From: Burkholderiales bacterium
Lineage (GTDB): Bacteria; Pseudomonadota; Gammaproteobacteria; Burkholderiales; JAEUOS01
NCBI GenBank assembly: GCA_947456845.1
Contig: CANGUJ010000277.1
Span: 1 to 5,804 of the forward strand
Length of the DNA stretch: 5,804 bases
Direction of reading: 5' to 3'
The stretch's first letter is position 1. Every line of letters starts with the position of its first letter. The translations under genes and the position numbers were made by a program. The notes under the pieces were generated by a model that was not told the DNA's origin, searched no databases, and worked only from the letters and a program-made list of their open reading frames with translations. Shown in pieces: positions 5,445 through 5,804 of the stretch.

Positions 5445-5804
5445 ATGGAACAAACACAGGAAATGAGCAAATTCGGCATCGGCCAATCGGTCTCGCGCTT
5501 CGAGGATCCCCGCCTCTTGCGCGGACGCGGCCGGTTTGTCGACGACATCAACCAGCCAGGCCAAGCCTACGCGGTGATCCTGCGTTCCCCGCACGCACAT
5601 GCGGCGATCCGCTCGATCAACCTGGCTGCCGCGAACGCGGCGCCGGGCGTGCTCGCCATCTACACCGGCGAGGACGTCATCAAGGATGGCCTGGGCACCA
5701 TGACGGTAGCCCTGCCGCGCAAGCGCCCGGACGGCTCGCCGATGTTCGCCCGGCCGCACCGCGGCCTCTCCAGCGGACGGGTGCGCTACGTCGGCGACCC
5801 GGTA
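5445..5804 (+). CDS. Molybdenum hydroxylase large subunit (xanthine dehydrogenase/CoxL family), partial, C-terminus beyond right edge
   Basis: The 120 visible residues are the start of a molybdopterin-binding large subunit of the xanthine dehydrogenase/aldehyde oxidase/CO dehydrogenase family. These cytosolic enzymes hydroxylate a carbon using water, with electrons passing to 2Fe-2S and FAD subunits. Typical landmarks are GIGQSVSRFEDPRLLRGRGR (11-30), FVDDI, LRSPHAHAAI (46-55), APGVLAIYTGEDV and RVRYVGDPV at the edge. This is the a/b hammerhead domain that begins these roughly 760-800-residue proteins. The molybdopterin-binding part and catalytic Glu are outside the window, so the substrate (aldehyde, purine, N-heterocycle, CO-like) cannot be judged. 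The ATG at 5445 has only a weak ribosome site; an in-frame ATG at 5463 is the alternative. No iron-sulfur or FAD subunit genes are seen upstream; they may lie downstream. Confidence 0.92.
   Translation, partial: MEQTQEMSKFGIGQSVSRFEDPRLLRGRGRFVDDINQPGQAYAVILRSPHAHAAIRSINLAAANAAPGVLAIYTGEDVIKDGLGTMTVALPRKRPDGSPMFARPHRGLSSGRVRYVGDPV

Noticed and set aside
5112..5759. A 215-codon minus-strand open frame
   Set aside because: It is antisense to the molybdenum hydroxylase start and the VOC remnant, has Arg/Ala-rich composition typical of shadow frames in GC-rich DNA, and shows no recognisable motif.
1..5804. tRNA, rRNA, CRISPR array, insertion sequence or attachment site
   Set aside because: No tRNA-like cloverleaf, array of direct repeats, transposase or paired terminal repeats was seen on either strand. 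The putative deletion at 4924-5414 shows no obvious insertion sequence remnant.

Overview
The window is high-GC DNA with dense gene packing, short overlaps and a mix of catabolic enzymes, TRAP transporter subunits and a GntR regulator. This is typical of an accessory catabolic region in a betaproteobacterium of the Burkholderiales, probably Alcaligenaceae (Bordetella/Achromobacter type). That placement is an inference from protein style, not from a database match.

Layout. (1) Positions 1-2154, minus strand: an operon read right to left, consisting of a classical NAD(P)-dependent short-chain dehydrogenase (SDR), a TRAP small permease (DctQ type) and a TRAP large permease (DctM type), the last running off the left edge. 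(2) 2155-2315: a divergent control region with a good sigma70-like promoter facing the SDR/TRAP operon and a perfect 12-bp palindrome. (3) 2316-3185, plus strand: a two-domain type I extradiol ring-cleavage dioxygenase (VOC superfamily) retaining all the metal and active-site residues I can align with BphC. (4) 3186-3224: a short convergent gap holding a perfect 10-bp-stem hairpin, probably a shared terminator. (5) 3225-4754, minus strand: a GntR/FCD regulator followed by a second SDR whose Tyr-x3-Lys and glycine-rich motifs are degenerate. (6) 4755-4923: an intergenic region, AT-rich against its surroundings, with a perfect 9-bp inverted repeat (7-bp spacer) followed by a T-run. (7) 4924-5414, plus strand: a composite gene remnant. 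It has a well-formed ribosome site and a signal-peptide-like N-terminus, then, in a different frame, the C-terminal part of a VOC-family protein. This looks like the scar of an internal deletion. (8) 5445-5804, plus strand: the N-terminal 120 residues of a molybdenum hydroxylase large subunit (xanthine dehydrogenase/CoxL family), running off the right edge.

How it fits together (inference): the TRAP permease imports an organic acid, the SDRs and molybdenum hydroxylase oxidise, reduce or hydroxylate intermediates, and the extradiol dioxygenase opens a catecholic ring. The GntR protein is the only regulator in the window and a candidate for controlling its own operon and the rightward genes. 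The substrate cannot be read from the sequence. The most notable points are the deletion-fusion remnant, the SDR without a canonical catalytic pair, and the two symmetrical sites in the divergent promoter regions.
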